From an uncultured Bacteroidales bacterium (GTDB taxonomy: Bacteria; Bacteroidota; Bacteroidia; Bacteroidales; Muribaculaceae), in assembly GCA_902779125.1 (NCBI GenBank), contig CACZAC010000013.1:1-64000 (forward strand): a stretch of 64,000 nt of DNA, given 5' to 3'. Under the pieces are notes generated by a model. The model saw only the letters and a program-made list of their open reading frames with translations. It made no database searches and had not been told where the DNA came from. Shown here piece by piece: positions 9,749-19,185 of this stretch (the first letter of the stretch is position 1; each line of letters opens with the position of its first letter). A program made the translations under genes and the position numbers.

Positions 9749-11869
9749 TTACTTATTGATTATCAATTGAATAACAGCATTTAAGTCGGACAGGGAAATT
9801 TCTAAGTCCTTATTCACGTCGGCCCGAATCATCGTGCCTGCATCAAATCTGGCTGTACCAGCCTGAATGACCTCGACAATGCGCATGATGTCAGCCACAG
9901 TGACCTCTCCATCGTCATTCACGTCGCCCGGCAACAGCGTTTGACTAGCCACATGATTCACAGCTGCCCAGGCATCCAGTTTTCCATTGCCCCAGCGATG
10001 CGCGTTATCATCGTTAATAAAGTCGTCCCTCATAGAGGTTGCCTGCAGCACTTGCCGCACATCGGCAGCCGTCAAGGTCTTGTTCACCTGGAGCATCAAT
10101 GCTATCGTTCCCGTCACCACAGGTGCAGACATAGAGGTACCCATGTTGGCATAGTAAGGATACTCTATACCGTCTACTACAGCAGGAGTGAGCCAATTCT
10201 CCCTACTGGATTTCTCATCATATCGATTGGCCGAAGACAGCACCACGAATCCGGGCGCACAGACATCGGGACGAAGTTTACCGCATTCATCAGGCCCGAA
10301 TGAGGAAAAGGATGCGATTTCTCCAGGATGGCATTGGGGGTACGAGATTATACCTTCTTGCCAGTTCTCAAAAGTGTCGTGAGAGCAATAAGCCCCAACG
10401 GATATGACAGCGTCGGTAGTAGCCAAGTCACTGATGGAGCCGCTATTGGAGCCTCCCGTCACTCCTTCAAACCCATAGGTATAAAAGTATGCCTTTCTGG
10501 TACTCCATCCAGCCAGATCAACGTACTCGTCAGCCATATACTGCAGACCCAGCAGATAATCCGTTTCCAACGCCTTGGCATCGAACATCCAGTAGGAATG
10601 GTACCTGTAACCAACAACTTCTTCGCCTGAAGCTGAGAACAGGGGTTCTTGAGCATTGGCGAATTGGATTTCACCCTCAAAGAAAGGGGCAAAAGCAGGA
10701 TTGTCATCACTGGACAATGTGTACACGCTATCCTCAGGCAACATTCCCATCACTGGAGAGGCATATAGCAGTTCACCTGTATTGCGATTGATGATGATTA
10801 GCCGTGAGCGGTGCACCTGACGGCCGTTACTCCACATGCTCACATAGCCCTGATGGCTACTCGTGCTACGGCGCAGCAATGTGGTCACCGTGTCGGCGGG
10901 TCCAGAGATTGAACCGTGGAAACAGATGGGATATTCACCATCATTGCCGGCTGAAAGCACACAGATGCGGCCTGGTCCAGAAAGTCGTTCAAAAACGCGG
11001 CATTGGGGTGATGAGCCATCGTTCGGTCCGCTATTGGTACCAAGGCTCATATTGATGACGCAAGGCTTCCCCACCCTGCGGGCATAGTCAAAGATGTAGT
11101 TGACAGAATTCACAACATTGACATCGGTGAGGGAATCGCCCGGAATTCCACAGGCCACAATATCGGCCTCGGGTGCCATTCCTGACCAGGCATTACCCAT
11201 ATAGCTGCCGGCAGCAGTTCCCGTCGTGTGGGTGCCATGTGAGGAGAGCGTGTTATCGGTCGTGAGTGCCGCTATCTGCGATGGTGTTTCATAGCAACTG
11301 CCAGGCAACGTGAAGCCGTCTATAAAGGGACTAGTACCACTATAATCACAAGGGAGATACACCGCTTTGATACGATTCTGCCCATTCTCATCCTTAAAAT
11401 TGATGTGGTTATAGTCAATACCCGTATCAATCATGCCGACAATCACGCCACGCCCCTTGAGAGGGACCACCTGACCTACAGCCTCATGCACCCAATCGAC
11501 ATGGGACAACTGTGAAGCCATGTCGTTGCAGAAATGCAGCGGTTGCGCCAGGGAAACACCGTTCACGCAATTCAGCCCCGAAACTTCATCAAGCGAAGCC
11601 ACCGGGATATCTGCACTCACCACGCCACCAAACACACCATTGACCTCAACGCCATGCTGTTGCAACTGTTGAAGAGCCGACTGGTCAGTTATCGTGATAA
11701 AAGCCTGAATGCGCTCCATTCCGTTTTGTGGCATCTTGTGTCGGGCAGGAGCATGCAGATAACGCGAATATAAAACTTTGGATGGAGCACTCAACGACCC
11801 GTCAGCCCATCCCACAAGGGAAACGAGCAGAAGAACAAGAGACAATATCAGTCTATCGAGTCTCACCAC
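9749..11869 (-). CDS. Secreted S8 subtilisin-like protease with dockerin-like tail (copy A)
   Basis: A 706-residue protein with a signal peptide (about residues 1-23, ending WADG). The subtilase triad is Asp148 (GMIDTG), His211 (HGTHTTG) and Ser579 (GTSMSAP), with oxyanion Asn309 (SAGNDG). An insert of roughly 170 residues lies between Asn309 and the serine block, as in larger Bacteroidetes subtilases. The C-terminus (about 645-706) carries two EF-hand-like dockerin repeats, GDVNDDGEVTVADI and ADVNKDLEISLSDL. No T9SS sorting tail is visible. It is 10 nt downstream of a paralogue and abuts ruvA. Export beyond the inner membrane and proteolysis are inferred from the family; substrates are unknown. 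Confidence 0.9.
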   Translation of the reverse strand: MVRLDRLILSLVLLLVSLVGWADGSLSAPSKVLYSRYLHAPARHKMPQNGMERIQAFITITDQSALQQLQQHGVEVNGVFGGVVSADIPVASLDEVSGLNCVNGVSLAQPLHFCNDMASQLSHVDWVHEAVGQVVPLKGRGVIVGMIDTGIDYNHINFKDENGQNRIKAVYLPCDYSGTSPFIDGFTLPGSCYETPSQIAALTTDNTLSSHGTHTTGTAAGSYMGNAWSGMAPEADIVACGIPGDSLTDVNVVNSVNYIFDYARRVGKPCVINMSLGTNSGPNDGSSPQCRVFERLSGPGRICVLSAGNDGEYPICFHGSISGPADTVTTLLRRSTSSHQGYVSMWSNGRQVHRSRLIIINRNTGELLYASPVMGMLPEDSVYTLSSDDNPAFAPFFEGEIQFANAQEPLFSASGEEVVGYRYHSYWMFDAKALETDYLLGLQYMADEYVDLAGWSTRKAYFYTYGFEGVTGGSNSGSISDLATTDAVISVGAYCSHDTFENWQEGIISYPQCHPGEIASFSSFGPDECGKLRPDVCAPGFVVLSSANRYDEKSSRENWLTPAVVDGIEYPYYANMGTSMSAPVVTGTIALMLQVNKTLTAADVRQVLQATSMRDDFINDDNAHRWGNGKLDAWAAVNHVASQTLLPGDVNDDGEVTVADIMRIVEVIQAGTARFDAGTMIRADVNKDLEISLSDLNAVIQLIINK

Positions 11870-11879
11870 AAGCGGCGTG

Positions 11880-13904
11880 TCAGTTATTCAAAATCAAGCT
11901 AAGGATAGTGTTGACGTCACTGATGCTGATTTCGCCATCATGGTTCACGTCGGCACGTCGCATCGTCGCGTCATCAAAATGACCACCCAGAATAATCGAG
12001 ATGACAATATTCATGTCATTGATGGTGATTTCACCGTCATGGTCCACGTCACCCTTCAACTCATCGGCACTGAGGACGTAACGCATGCCAGCATAGATGT
12101 CGAGTTTACCATAACCCCAGCGTTGTCGGTCACCATGGATAACGGGTGAATCCTTGTAACTGGAGTATTTGAGCACTTCACGCACATTGGCAGTACTCAG
12201 ATTGGGGTTGGCCTGCATCCACAAGGCAATAGCTCCAGTCACTACAGGAGCCGACATCGACGTGCCCAAGTCAGGACAATAAGGATACTCCTCTCCGTCG
12301 ACAAATGCCGGAGTCTGCCAATAAGCCAAGTTGGGCGCTTCGGTGTCAAAACGATTGGCTGAAGAAATGACAACACTACCGGGGGCACAAACATCAGGAC
12401 GGTTAATACCGTTCTCGTCAGGGCCATAGGAAGAATAATATGAAATCTCAACAGGAGTACTCCTTGGACGGAAATAGATAGTACCATCACGCAGCGGAAC
12501 AGTCTGCCTAGTGTTATAAGAGCCGACCGAGATAATGCTATCGCAAGTCGCCAAATCGTTGATGGAGCCGTTAGGGGTACCTTTAGCCGCCCAAGAAAAA
12601 CCGTAATTATTGAAATAGGCATACTGTGAAGTCCAGACGACCAAATCGGTAGTCAGGGGTGAGTAATACTGGATTCCCAACACATAGTTGGAAGAACGGG
12701 TTCTCATATTCAATTCACACAAGGAACTGGGACGGCCGTTGAACTCAATCACGCCCTGAACCGTCACCGAGCCGACACAATATTTTGCAAGGTCGGGGTC
12801 ATCATCGGTCGTGAACACATCATAAACACCTGACAGGGTGGCACCCAAAGCACGCGAACGGTAGAGAATGGCACCCGTGCGACTATTCGCAACAATGAAA
12901 CGAGTGTTAAAAGGTTTGTCCTTATTGCTCCAAGCATTCACATAGCCAGAATACTCATTGCCGCCACCATAACCTCTCAACAAGGTCACCACAGTATCTT
13001 CCTTGCTCTTAATGCTACTGTGCACGCACACGGGTTCGCTGCCATCATTACCAGCCGAGACAACAAACACACGTCCGGGACCGGAATACTGATTGAACAC
13101 ACGGCACAAGTAAGACGAGCCGTCATGGGCACCCACATTACTGCCCAGACTGATGTTGATGACACAAGGCTTGCCCATGCGACTGGCATAGTCATTGATG
13201 TAGCTGATGCAGTTGGCAACACGCACATCGGTCAGGTCACCCTCCGGCATGCCACATAGCACAAGGTCGGCATCAGGAGCGATACCATACCACCCATTGC
13301 CACGGTAACTGCCCGCAGCAATGCCTGCAGTCTGTGTACCATGGGTAGTATTGCGGTCATCTGTCGTCAGCGACATAATCTGTGACGGGGTCTCGTAGCA
13401 ACTACCAGGCAAGAGGCGGTGATTGACCACCGGTTGGGAACCCGTTTTGTCGAGCGGCATATACACCGCCTTCACGCGGGTATTGCCATTCTCGTCACAC
13501 AGGTTGATGTGGTTGAAGTCAAAACCGCAGTCAATGACCCCGACAATGACACCATGGCCAGTATAAGCCTGAGGCAAGGTAGCCCCCGAATGCACATTGC
13601 CGACACGTGAGAAGTACCTGACGCTGTCACTGCAAGTCAAAAGGGTCAAAGCCTTAGAGACGTGGTCCACACCAGGTATAGCCTTAACGGTCTGAATCGA
13701 AACATCATCCCTGATTTGAACCGTATAGAATCCGTCATACTTTGCCGTAATGACAACTCCAGCAGCTTCAAGCATATAATCCTTGAGTTCACTATTCACA
13801 TCGATGAATGCCTCATAGTACCCACCACCCGCTGAGGGCGCAGCTGTGGACACAATAGAACTCATCAAGGCAATTGCCACAAACAAAAAAAACAATCTTT
13901 TCAT
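11880..13904 (-). CDS. Secreted S8 subtilisin-like protease with dockerin-like tail (copy B)
   Basis: A 674-residue paralogue of the next gene downstream, with the same layout. It has a signal peptide (about 1-21), Asp125 (GVIDCG), His188 (HGTQTAG), Asn286 (SAGNDG) and Ser549 (GTSMSAP), so the triad is complete. Two dockerin-like repeats end the protein, GDVDHDGEITINDM and ADVNHDGEISISDV (about 615-674). It is the first gene of the run B-A-ruvA-sprA-epsG (gaps 10, 1, 50 and 12 nt), so it probably sits next to the promoter. A TAnnTTTG-like -7 box occurs on the minus strand at 13941-13948, but I found no well-spaced -33 box. Confidence 0.9.
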   Translation of the reverse strand: MKRLFFLFVAIALMSSIVSTAAPSAGGGYYEAFIDVNSELKDYMLEAAGVVITAKYDGFYTVQIRDDVSIQTVKAIPGVDHVSKALTLLTCSDSVRYFSRVGNVHSGATLPQAYTGHGVIVGVIDCGFDFNHINLCDENGNTRVKAVYMPLDKTGSQPVVNHRLLPGSCYETPSQIMSLTTDDRNTTHGTQTAGIAAGSYRGNGWYGIAPDADLVLCGMPEGDLTDVRVANCISYINDYASRMGKPCVINISLGSNVGAHDGSSYLCRVFNQYSGPGRVFVVSAGNDGSEPVCVHSSIKSKEDTVVTLLRGYGGGNEYSGYVNAWSNKDKPFNTRFIVANSRTGAILYRSRALGATLSGVYDVFTTDDDPDLAKYCVGSVTVQGVIEFNGRPSSLCELNMRTRSSNYVLGIQYYSPLTTDLVVWTSQYAYFNNYGFSWAAKGTPNGSINDLATCDSIISVGSYNTRQTVPLRDGTIYFRPRSTPVEISYYSSYGPDENGINRPDVCAPGSVVISSANRFDTEAPNLAYWQTPAFVDGEEYPYCPDLGTSMSAPVVTGAIALWMQANPNLSTANVREVLKYSSYKDSPVIHGDRQRWGYGKLDIYAGMRYVLSADELKGDVDHDGEITINDMNIVISIILGGHFDDATMRRADVNHDGEISISDVNTILSLILNN

Positions 13905-14048
13905 TATAGTTATACCATACTTAAATCACATTTCAAGCTACAAAAGTAATACTTTTTTCACAGCAATTTACACATTATTTAAAAAAAAGCGTTATGACGA
14001 TGCCGCATTCCATCACCGGCAATTCGACTAGCATCAGACAGTCTATAC

Positions 14049-14085
14049 AAAAAACAGGAAGACGAGCCTTTACAGACCCGTCTTC
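14049..14085 (-). terminator. Intrinsic terminator after the TPR gene
   Basis: On the minus strand a 12-bp stem (14058-14069 with 14074-14085, two G-T pairs) closes a 4-nt loop. It is followed by a T run at 14049-14054. It lies 28 nt past the TPR gene stop and before the subtilase promoter region. Confidence 0.75.
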
Positions 14086-14112
14086 AGTGATTATTACGAT
14101 TGGAATAATTGC

Positions 14113-15738
14113 TTATTTCAAGCTCTCGACATACTTGCGCAGTGATTCATTTTCAGGATCATACTTAAGCCATTTCTGGTAGTAGTCCTTTGCAGTTGCC
14201 TTGTCGCCCTTGGTGAAGTAGTAAGTTGCCAGATAGTTGTAGGCATACTTGTAGTAGCGAGCATAGTCGGCGGGGTTGTCCTTCTTATCCAGGATGGAGA
14301 GCAGTTCATTGTAAGCAGCCAGAGCAGCGCCATTGTTGGTGTCTCCCTCACGGAACTTGGCAATCTTAGCCTTCTGGTTAACAATCTGTACATTTTCGGG
14401 AACCAGCTTGTCAACCTCGTCGATGTACTTCTGTGACTTAGCTACAGCATCAGCCTTGGTAGCCTCATCGATGTCCGGAGTGCTGGCAACGCCCAGATAG
14501 TAGTTCGACAGCGTGAAGAGGTCATTCGACTTGTTATTGCCAGTGTCAACCAGACGCTGATAGTACTCGGCAGCCTTCACAAAGTTCTCGGCATCGGCAT
14601 AGCTGTCACCCATGAAGCGAATCAAGTCAGCATTGTTGGGGTTGAGCTCAATCGCCTTCTCATAGGCAGAGATAGCCTCCTCGGGAATACCGGCATTCTG
14701 CAGTGCCTGACCGTAGTCAGTGTAGTCACGCACCTCGTAGTTTGAACCCTGGGGAACCGCATTGGCAAAGAACGCACGTCCTGCTTCCACGGCCTCGGCC
14801 CACTTCTCAAGCTGTACCAGGTTGTACAACTGCATGCGCTTCATATAGAACACCTTGCTGTCGGTGGGATTCAGCTTGTTCACCAGGCTGGTGGCAAGAT
14901 TGAGAGATTCCTGATACTTCTCACCGAAGAAGAGCAGCTGTACATAGCGCACCTCATCCTGAGCGAAGTGGTTGGGATTCTTGATATACTTGCCATACTG
15001 CTCGGCAGCTTTTGCACCCAGGTTGTCGGCATAGTACTTCTCGGCGAGTTCACGCTGAACGAGGGCCGAGTTGGGCACCTTAGCCTGCAACTCCTCGAGA
15101 CGCTCGATAGCCATTTCGGGATTCACATTGAAGTAGGTGTTAGCATACTTCACATAGGCCTCAATGTTGTTGGGATCCTTGTCAAATGCCAGCTCATAGA
15201 TACCTGCTGCGTTACCCCAGTCCTTCTTGTCGGCCTTGGTGTCGGCCTCAAAGATATAGCTGTCGGGATCATCGGGATTCCACTTGCGTGCATTCTTGAT
15301 GCATTTCTCGATATCCTTGGCATAGGTTACAGGATTTGCATCGTAGAAAGCGCGAGCGATTTCCATCTCCAGTTTTGAGTTTTTCTTGGTCATCTTGCGT
15401 GCTTTCTCGACCAGAGCCTTAGCGTCACCGCCATTCTTGAGAGCGATGGCTGCCTGACCCACGTAGTTGTAGGGGTTCATGGCGTTGGCTGCGATACCTT
15501 TCTCAAAGTTAGCGGCTGCCTCGGCTACCTTACCCTGGTGCAGAGCAATCTGACCCAGATAGTAGAAGGCTTCGGCCTTGTCGGTGCTGGCTGAATTCAA
15601 GTTACGCTCCAGCAACTCCTTGGCATTGTCAAGTTTGTCAACCTTGTAGTACTCAATACCGTCTTTGTAACCCTGTGCGTTCGCTACCAGGGAGGCTCCC
15701 ATCAAGAAGAGGGATGCAAAAAAGAATTTCCGTTTCAT
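14113..15738 (-). CDS. Secreted or periplasmic tetratricopeptide-repeat protein
   Basis: A 541-residue protein with a signal peptide (MKRKFFFASLFLMGASLVANA). The rest is helical TPR units, for example KAEAFYYLGQIALHQGKVAEA, AISAYEKAIELNPNNADLIRF and GDKATAKDYYQKWLKYDPEN, a scaffold for protein-protein contacts rather than a catalyst. It lies 137 nt downstream of a PstS-like lipoprotein gene on the same strand, so the two probably work together in the envelope. In other Bacteroidales I recall similar TPR plus PstS-like pairs next to TonB/ExbB/ExbD genes. None of those is present here, so the link is an inference from memory. Confidence 0.8.
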   Translation of the reverse strand: MKRKFFFASLFLMGASLVANAQGYKDGIEYYKVDKLDNAKELLERNLNSASTDKAEAFYYLGQIALHQGKVAEAAANFEKGIAANAMNPYNYVGQAAIALKNGGDAKALVEKARKMTKKNSKLEMEIARAFYDANPVTYAKDIEKCIKNARKWNPDDPDSYIFEADTKADKKDWGNAAGIYELAFDKDPNNIEAYVKYANTYFNVNPEMAIERLEELQAKVPNSALVQRELAEKYYADNLGAKAAEQYGKYIKNPNHFAQDEVRYVQLLFFGEKYQESLNLATSLVNKLNPTDSKVFYMKRMQLYNLVQLEKWAEAVEAGRAFFANAVPQGSNYEVRDYTDYGQALQNAGIPEEAISAYEKAIELNPNNADLIRFMGDSYADAENFVKAAEYYQRLVDTGNNKSNDLFTLSNYYLGVASTPDIDEATKADAVAKSQKYIDEVDKLVPENVQIVNQKAKIAKFREGDTNNGAALAAYNELLSILDKKDNPADYARYYKYAYNYLATYYFTKGDKATAKDYYQKWLKYDPENESLRKYVESLK

Positions 15739-15875
15739 TGTAGTAACAATTTAATGTTAATATTTATTAGTTCGTTTTGTTTGATTATTCGTTTTGCAAA
15801 TTCCGTGCCAATCTTAGTTTTAAGTTGCCGATTTTCTGATTTTCTCTTAATGAGCTAGTCACAGACCAGAAAAAT

Positions 15876-16865
15876 TTATTGGACTACCTCTACGGTTCTT
15901 ACAGGCTCGGCAGCAGGCAGGATACCCGTCTGCAGGATTATCTTCTGCCCTATTGCTCCAGTCAGGAAGGTAAAGAAACCGTGGTCGAGCATACCGTTGT
16001 AGGATGCATCGATAGCCCAGATAGTGCGAACCAGAGGGTATTCACCGCTGCTGATATATGCCTGATAGGGTTTCACGGCATGCAACTGATCATCATTGCG
16101 CACCGGCATCACCTTGATACGGTCGGTGAAGTCAATGAGAGTCACCTCGTTCTTGGTCTTGAGTTCCTCATATTTATCAGCAATGGGAATCTCGGCCGAC
16201 TTGAGGTCACTGGTAATCCAGCTCACACCGATGAATCCAATCACATTTTTATACTTTTCTACAGCTTCAAAAACATCAGAACTGGTGCCACGGGCATAAA
16301 CATTGGGACCAAACTTACCACCATTAAGGAATTTCTCCTTCATGTAATGTACCACTCCTGTTCCAGAGCCGTCAAACATCACCTTGATGGTATCATTCTT
16401 AAGCTTGGTGGGATAAACTTCTCCCCAGCGTTTCACCTTGCCAGTGAAAATGTCGCGCAAGTCCTCCATCGACAGGTCGTCGATATCGTTCTGCTTGTTG
16501 ACGATAACGGCTATGGCATCGACGGCGATCATCTTGGTGCGGTAACCACGGCCAAGCTTCTTCAGGCTCTTCTTCTGCTCCGGAGTCAAGTCATGGGAGA
16601 TGATGATGAGGTCCACCTTGTTACGGAACAGCGAATCGAGGGCATCATGCTCATTGATATACTCGGGCATAATGCTTGCCTCGGGGTACTGGTATTCAAA
16701 CACAGCGATTTCCTGCTCGAGTACGCTCTGAAACGACTCGTCACACATAATTTTGGCAATGCCGCGAGTGCTAGTGCTCTTGGGCATCTTGTTGCCACAG
16801 GATGTGAGCACTGCCAGCATTGCTGCCAGCATCAGCATTATTATATTACTTCTTCTCATCATCAT
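15876..16865 (-). CDS. PstS-like phosphate-binding-type lipoprotein
   Basis: I place the start at one of three consecutive ATG codons (16865-16857), giving about 329 residues. They lead directly into a lipoprotein signal (MLAAMLAVLTSC, cysteine in LTSC). A longer frame back to 16943 would put extra residues before the signal and overlap the upstream gene by about 100 nt. The chosen start overlaps the upstream stop by about 20 nt. The body is a PBP-like fold: GIAKIMCDESFQ, VMFDGSGTGVVHYMKEKFL (the Ser-Gly-Thr phosphate-loop type) and VIGFIGVSW. No pst transporter genes lie nearby, so it may be a sensor or part of an energy-transduction complex. Confidence 0.75.
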   Translation of the reverse strand: MMMRRSNIIMLMLAAMLAVLTSCGNKMPKSTSTRGIAKIMCDESFQSVLEQEIAVFEYQYPEASIMPEYINEHDALDSLFRNKVDLIIISHDLTPEQKKSLKKLGRGYRTKMIAVDAIAVIVNKQNDIDDLSMEDLRDIFTGKVKRWGEVYPTKLKNDTIKVMFDGSGTGVVHYMKEKFLNGGKFGPNVYARGTSSDVFEAVEKYKNVIGFIGVSWITSDLKSAEIPIADKYEELKTKNEVTLIDFTDRIKVMPVRNDDQLHAVKPYQAYISSGEYPLVRTIWAIDASYNGMLDHGFFTFLTGAIGQKIILQTGILPAAEPVRTVEVVQ

Positions 16866-17160
16866 TGTCTTTCTGCTTGATAAAATCGTTATAGGTTCCA
16901 TATTGTTCTTCATCTTCCTGCTTATCATAGGTGCGCATTCCATAGGTATGCGTACCCGTTATTTCCCGATAGCCACGGAAGATGCCATAGGCCGCAAACA
17001 CCACAACAAAGAACCAGCGCACTGCGGTCCAAGTAGGTGTTGCGCTCCAATTAAAGAAATTGGAAGCAAAGAGTGCAGCCATTCCAAGATACACCAAAAC
17101 CATGAAGAAGCCAAACGCCATCTTCACGATTTGAACAAAGCCTATTTGTTGTTTACTCAT
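16846..17160 (-). CDS. Small two-helix membrane protein of unknown function
   Basis: A 104-residue protein with two likely membrane helices, about residues 12-33 (VKMAFGFFMVLVYLGMAALF) and 45-64 (AVRWFFVVVFAAYGIFRGY). A charged tail ends KQKDNDDEKK. The stop overlaps the start of the PstS-like lipoprotein gene by up to 20 nt, so the two are surely co-translated. I do not recognise a named family. The context suggests an inner-membrane partner of the lipoprotein and TPR protein. Confidence 0.7.
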   Translation of the reverse strand: MSKQQIGFVQIVKMAFGFFMVLVYLGMAALFASNFFNWSATPTWTAVRWFFVVVFAAYGIFRGYREITGTHTYGMRTYDKQEDEEQYGTYNDFIKQKDNDDEKK

Positions 17161-17413
17161 ATTATTACCGTAGAATAGAAATCGATTCTGCCGTTAGACT
17201 GATTATTACAGAATAGGTTTATAACTATCAAACGACAAAATTAACATTTTCTCCCGATTTATGGTGTTAAATTAATAAAAAAAGTTTCTGGTATTTTGAT
17301 TCGCCAAGATTTGGGGCACCAACAACAGCAATAACCACGCCTGAACTAGCATAGAATCACCGATGACATGCAAAGACAAAACGGTATAAAAAAGTGATTA
17401 TACCGAAAAAAAG

Positions 17414-17444
17414 TTGCACATTTAAAATATATAGATTAACTTTG
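17414..17444 (+). promoter_or_regulatory. Bacteroidetes-type promoter of a candidate small RNA
   Basis: TTG at 17414-17416, a 20-bp spacer, then TAACTTTG at 17437-17444 match the Bacteroidetes -33/-7 pattern. No gene on the plus strand follows: the next gene is proS on the minus strand. Confidence 0.6.
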
Positions 17445-17450
17445 CATCAC

Positions 17451-17520
17451 CTTAAATCAAACTTTTATTCATACTATTTTTTCCTAGGGCACCTTCGTTG
17501 TGAAACGAAGTGCTTTTTAT
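17451..17520 (+). ncRNA. Candidate 70-nt small RNA
   Basis: The stretch starts just after a good promoter and ends at an intrinsic terminator, with no start codon leading to a useful frame between them. Its only clear structure is the 3' hairpin. It could also be the remains of a lost gene's leader. I do not recognise a known RNA family. Confidence 0.4.
17489..17518 (+). terminator. Intrinsic terminator of the candidate small RNA
   Basis: GCACCTTCGTT (17489-17499) pairs with AACGAAGTGC (17504-17513) around the loop GTGA, with one bulged C. It is followed by TTTTT (17514-17518) and more T-rich sequence. Confidence 0.75.
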
Positions 17521-17527
17521 TTTTGAA

Positions 17528-17583
17528 TAGTTTCTAGTTTCTAGTTTCTAGTTTCTAGTTTCTAGTCCCTAGTTTTTAGTTTA
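17528..17583. repeat. Heptamer tandem repeat, TAGTTTC x 8
   Basis: Five exact TAGTTTC units are followed by TAGTCCC, TAGTTTT and TAGTTTA, in strict 7-bp register. It lies between the candidate small RNA and the proS terminator. Confidence 0.9.
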
Positions 17584-17592
17584 AGTATGTGT

Positions 17593-17633
17593 AAAAGAAA
17601 TAGGCTTCAGGAAGCAGATGCCTCCTAAAGCCT
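17593..17633 (-). terminator. Intrinsic terminator after proS
   Basis: On the minus strand AGGCTTTAGGAGGC pairs with GCTTCCTGAAGCCT (one mismatch, one G-T pair; 17602-17633), and an ATTTCTTTT tract follows. It is 25 nt past the proS stop. Confidence 0.7.
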
Positions 17634-17658
17634 AAGACAAAATCTAAAGCCTTAAAAA

Positions 17659-19140
17659 TCAATAGTTGCGGGCGAAGATAACGCGACGCTTGCTGGGCTT
17701 GCCGGTGTAGATGCACTTGCCCTCTTCCTCGACAGCATCCAGAGGGATGCAACGGATTGTCGCCTTGGTCTCTTCCTTAATCTTTTCTTCGGTCTCGGTG
17801 GTACCGTCCCAATGGGCTAGGATGAAACCGCCCTTCTCAATCTGCTCCTTGAACTCGTCCCAGGTGTCTACCTTATAGGTCATGCGCTCACGCTGGTTCA
17901 GAGCCTTGGTGTAGATGTTCTGCTGGATTTCCTCGAGCAGTTCCTTAACGCGGTTCTCGATGCCTGCAAGTTGCTCGTTGTCTTTCTCGAGAGTATCGCG
18001 GCGCATCACCTCGACAGTGCCATTCTCGATATCACGTGCACCGAGCACAAGGCGCACGGGCACGCCCTTGAGTTCGTAATCGGCAAACTTGAAGCCGGGA
18101 CGCTTGTTGTCGGCATTGTCATACTTCACCGAGATGCCCATGCCGCGCAGGTTGGCAACGATGGGTTCCACAACCTTGTTGATTTGGTCGAGCTGGTCGT
18201 CGGTCTTGTAAACGGGCACGATGACCACCTGGATGGGAGCCAGATGCGGAGGTAATACCAGACCGTTGTCGTCGCTGTGCGTCATGATGAGGGCACCCAT
18301 CAAGCGCGTGGATACGCCCCACGATGTAGCCCAAACGTCCTGCAACTTGTTCTCCTTGTCGATGAACTTCACGTCAAAGGCCTTGGCAAAGTTCTGTCCC
18401 AAGAAGTGGCTGGTACCCGACTGCAGCGCCTTGCCATCCTGCATCATGGCTTCGATGGTGTAGGTCTCGAGAGCGCCAGCAAAGCGCTCGTTGGCGGTCT
18501 TGATACCCTTGATGACGGGCACTGCCATGTATTTCTCGGCAAACTCGGCATACACGTTCAGCATCTCGATGGCCTTAGCCTCGGCTTCCTCCTTGGTGGC
18601 ATGGGCGGTGTGTCCCTCTTGCCACAGGAACTCGGCGGTGCGCAGGAACATGCGGGTGCGCATTTCCCAACGGAAGACATTAGCCCACTGGTTGATGAGC
18701 AGGGGCAGGTCACGATAGCTGTTAATCCAGTTGCGATAGGTGTTCCAGATGATGGTCTCGCTGGTGGGACGGATAATGAGTTCCTCCTCCAAACGAGCGG
18801 CGGGGTCAACGACGACGCCCTTACCGTTAGGATCATTCTTCAGGCGGTAATGGGTGACGACGGCGCATTCCTTGGCAAAGCCTTCCACATGGCTGGCCTC
18901 GCGGCTCAGGAACGACTTGGGAATGAGCAAGGGGAAATAGGCATTCTGCACGCCCGTAGCCTTGAACATATCATCGAGCGAGCGCTGCATCTTCTCCCAG
19001 ATGGCGTAGCCGTAAGGCTTGATGACCATACAACCACGCACTGCCGACTGCTCAGCGAGATCGGCTTTCACAACCAGTTCATTATACCATTGAGAGTAGT
19101 TGTCGGCTCTCTTAGTTAAATCTTTAAGCTCTTTTGCCAT
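17659..19140 (-). CDS. proS: Prolyl-tRNA synthetase, archaeal/eukaryotic type
   Basis: A 493-residue class II synthetase that charges tRNA-Pro. Its length and ending mark the short type without the bacterial editing insertion: it begins [20 protein letters not shown] and ends with the conserved tyrosine ...RRVIFARNY. Class II motif 2 is seen in [20 protein letters not shown], and motif 3 near [17 protein letters not shown]. The C-terminal part ([20 protein letters not shown] onwards) is the zinc-binding-like domain of this type. It follows the OmpA-domain gene by 45 nt on the same strand and ends the tsaB operon. Confidence 0.95.
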   Translation of the reverse strand: MAKELKDLTKRADNYSQWYNELVVKADLAEQSAVRGCMVIKPYGYAIWEKMQRSLDDMFKATGVQNAYFPLLIPKSFLSREASHVEGFAKECAVVTHYRLKNDPNGKGVVVDPAARLEEELIIRPTSETIIWNTYRNWINSYRDLPLLINQWANVFRWEMRTRMFLRTAEFLWQEGHTAHATKEEAEAKAIEMLNVYAEFAEKYMAVPVIKGIKTANERFAGALETYTIEAMMQDGKALQSGTSHFLGQNFAKAFDVKFIDKENKLQDVWATSWGVSTRLMGALIMTHSDDNGLVLPPHLAPIQVVIVPVYKTDDQLDQINKVVEPIVANLRGMGISVKYDNADNKRPGFKFADYELKGVPVRLVLGARDIENGTVEVMRRDTLEKDNEQLAGIENRVKELLEEIQQNIYTKALNQRERMTYKVDTWDEFKEQIEKGGFILAHWDGTTETEEKIKEETKATIRCIPLDAVEEEGKCIYTGKPSKRRVIFARNY

Positions 19141-19185
19141 TGTTATAAATGTGCTAAAATATAAAATATGTTATTGTTGTTTTTT

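Larger units (their letters stand above)
17161..17658. other. 498-bp intergenic region
   Basis: No coding sequence is visible. The stretch holds a plus-strand promoter and hairpin terminator enclosing a candidate small RNA (17414-17518), an array of eight TAGTTTC-like heptamers (17528-17583) and the proS terminator (17593-17633). Bases 17161-17400 are AT-rich and must include the promoter of the minus-strand membrane-protein gene. A TAnnTTTG-like box lies on the minus strand at 17236-17243, with no convincing -33 box. Confidence 0.6.

Noticed and set aside
15879-16880. 333-codon plus-strand frame
   Set aside because: Antisense to the PstS-like lipoprotein gene, which has a lipoprotein signal and a conserved phosphate-binding loop.
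17528-17583. Possible CRISPR array
   Set aside because: Units are 7 bp with no spacers, and no cas gene is present. The same holds for the other tandem repeats. The hairpin array at 34427 has no constant repeat sequence.
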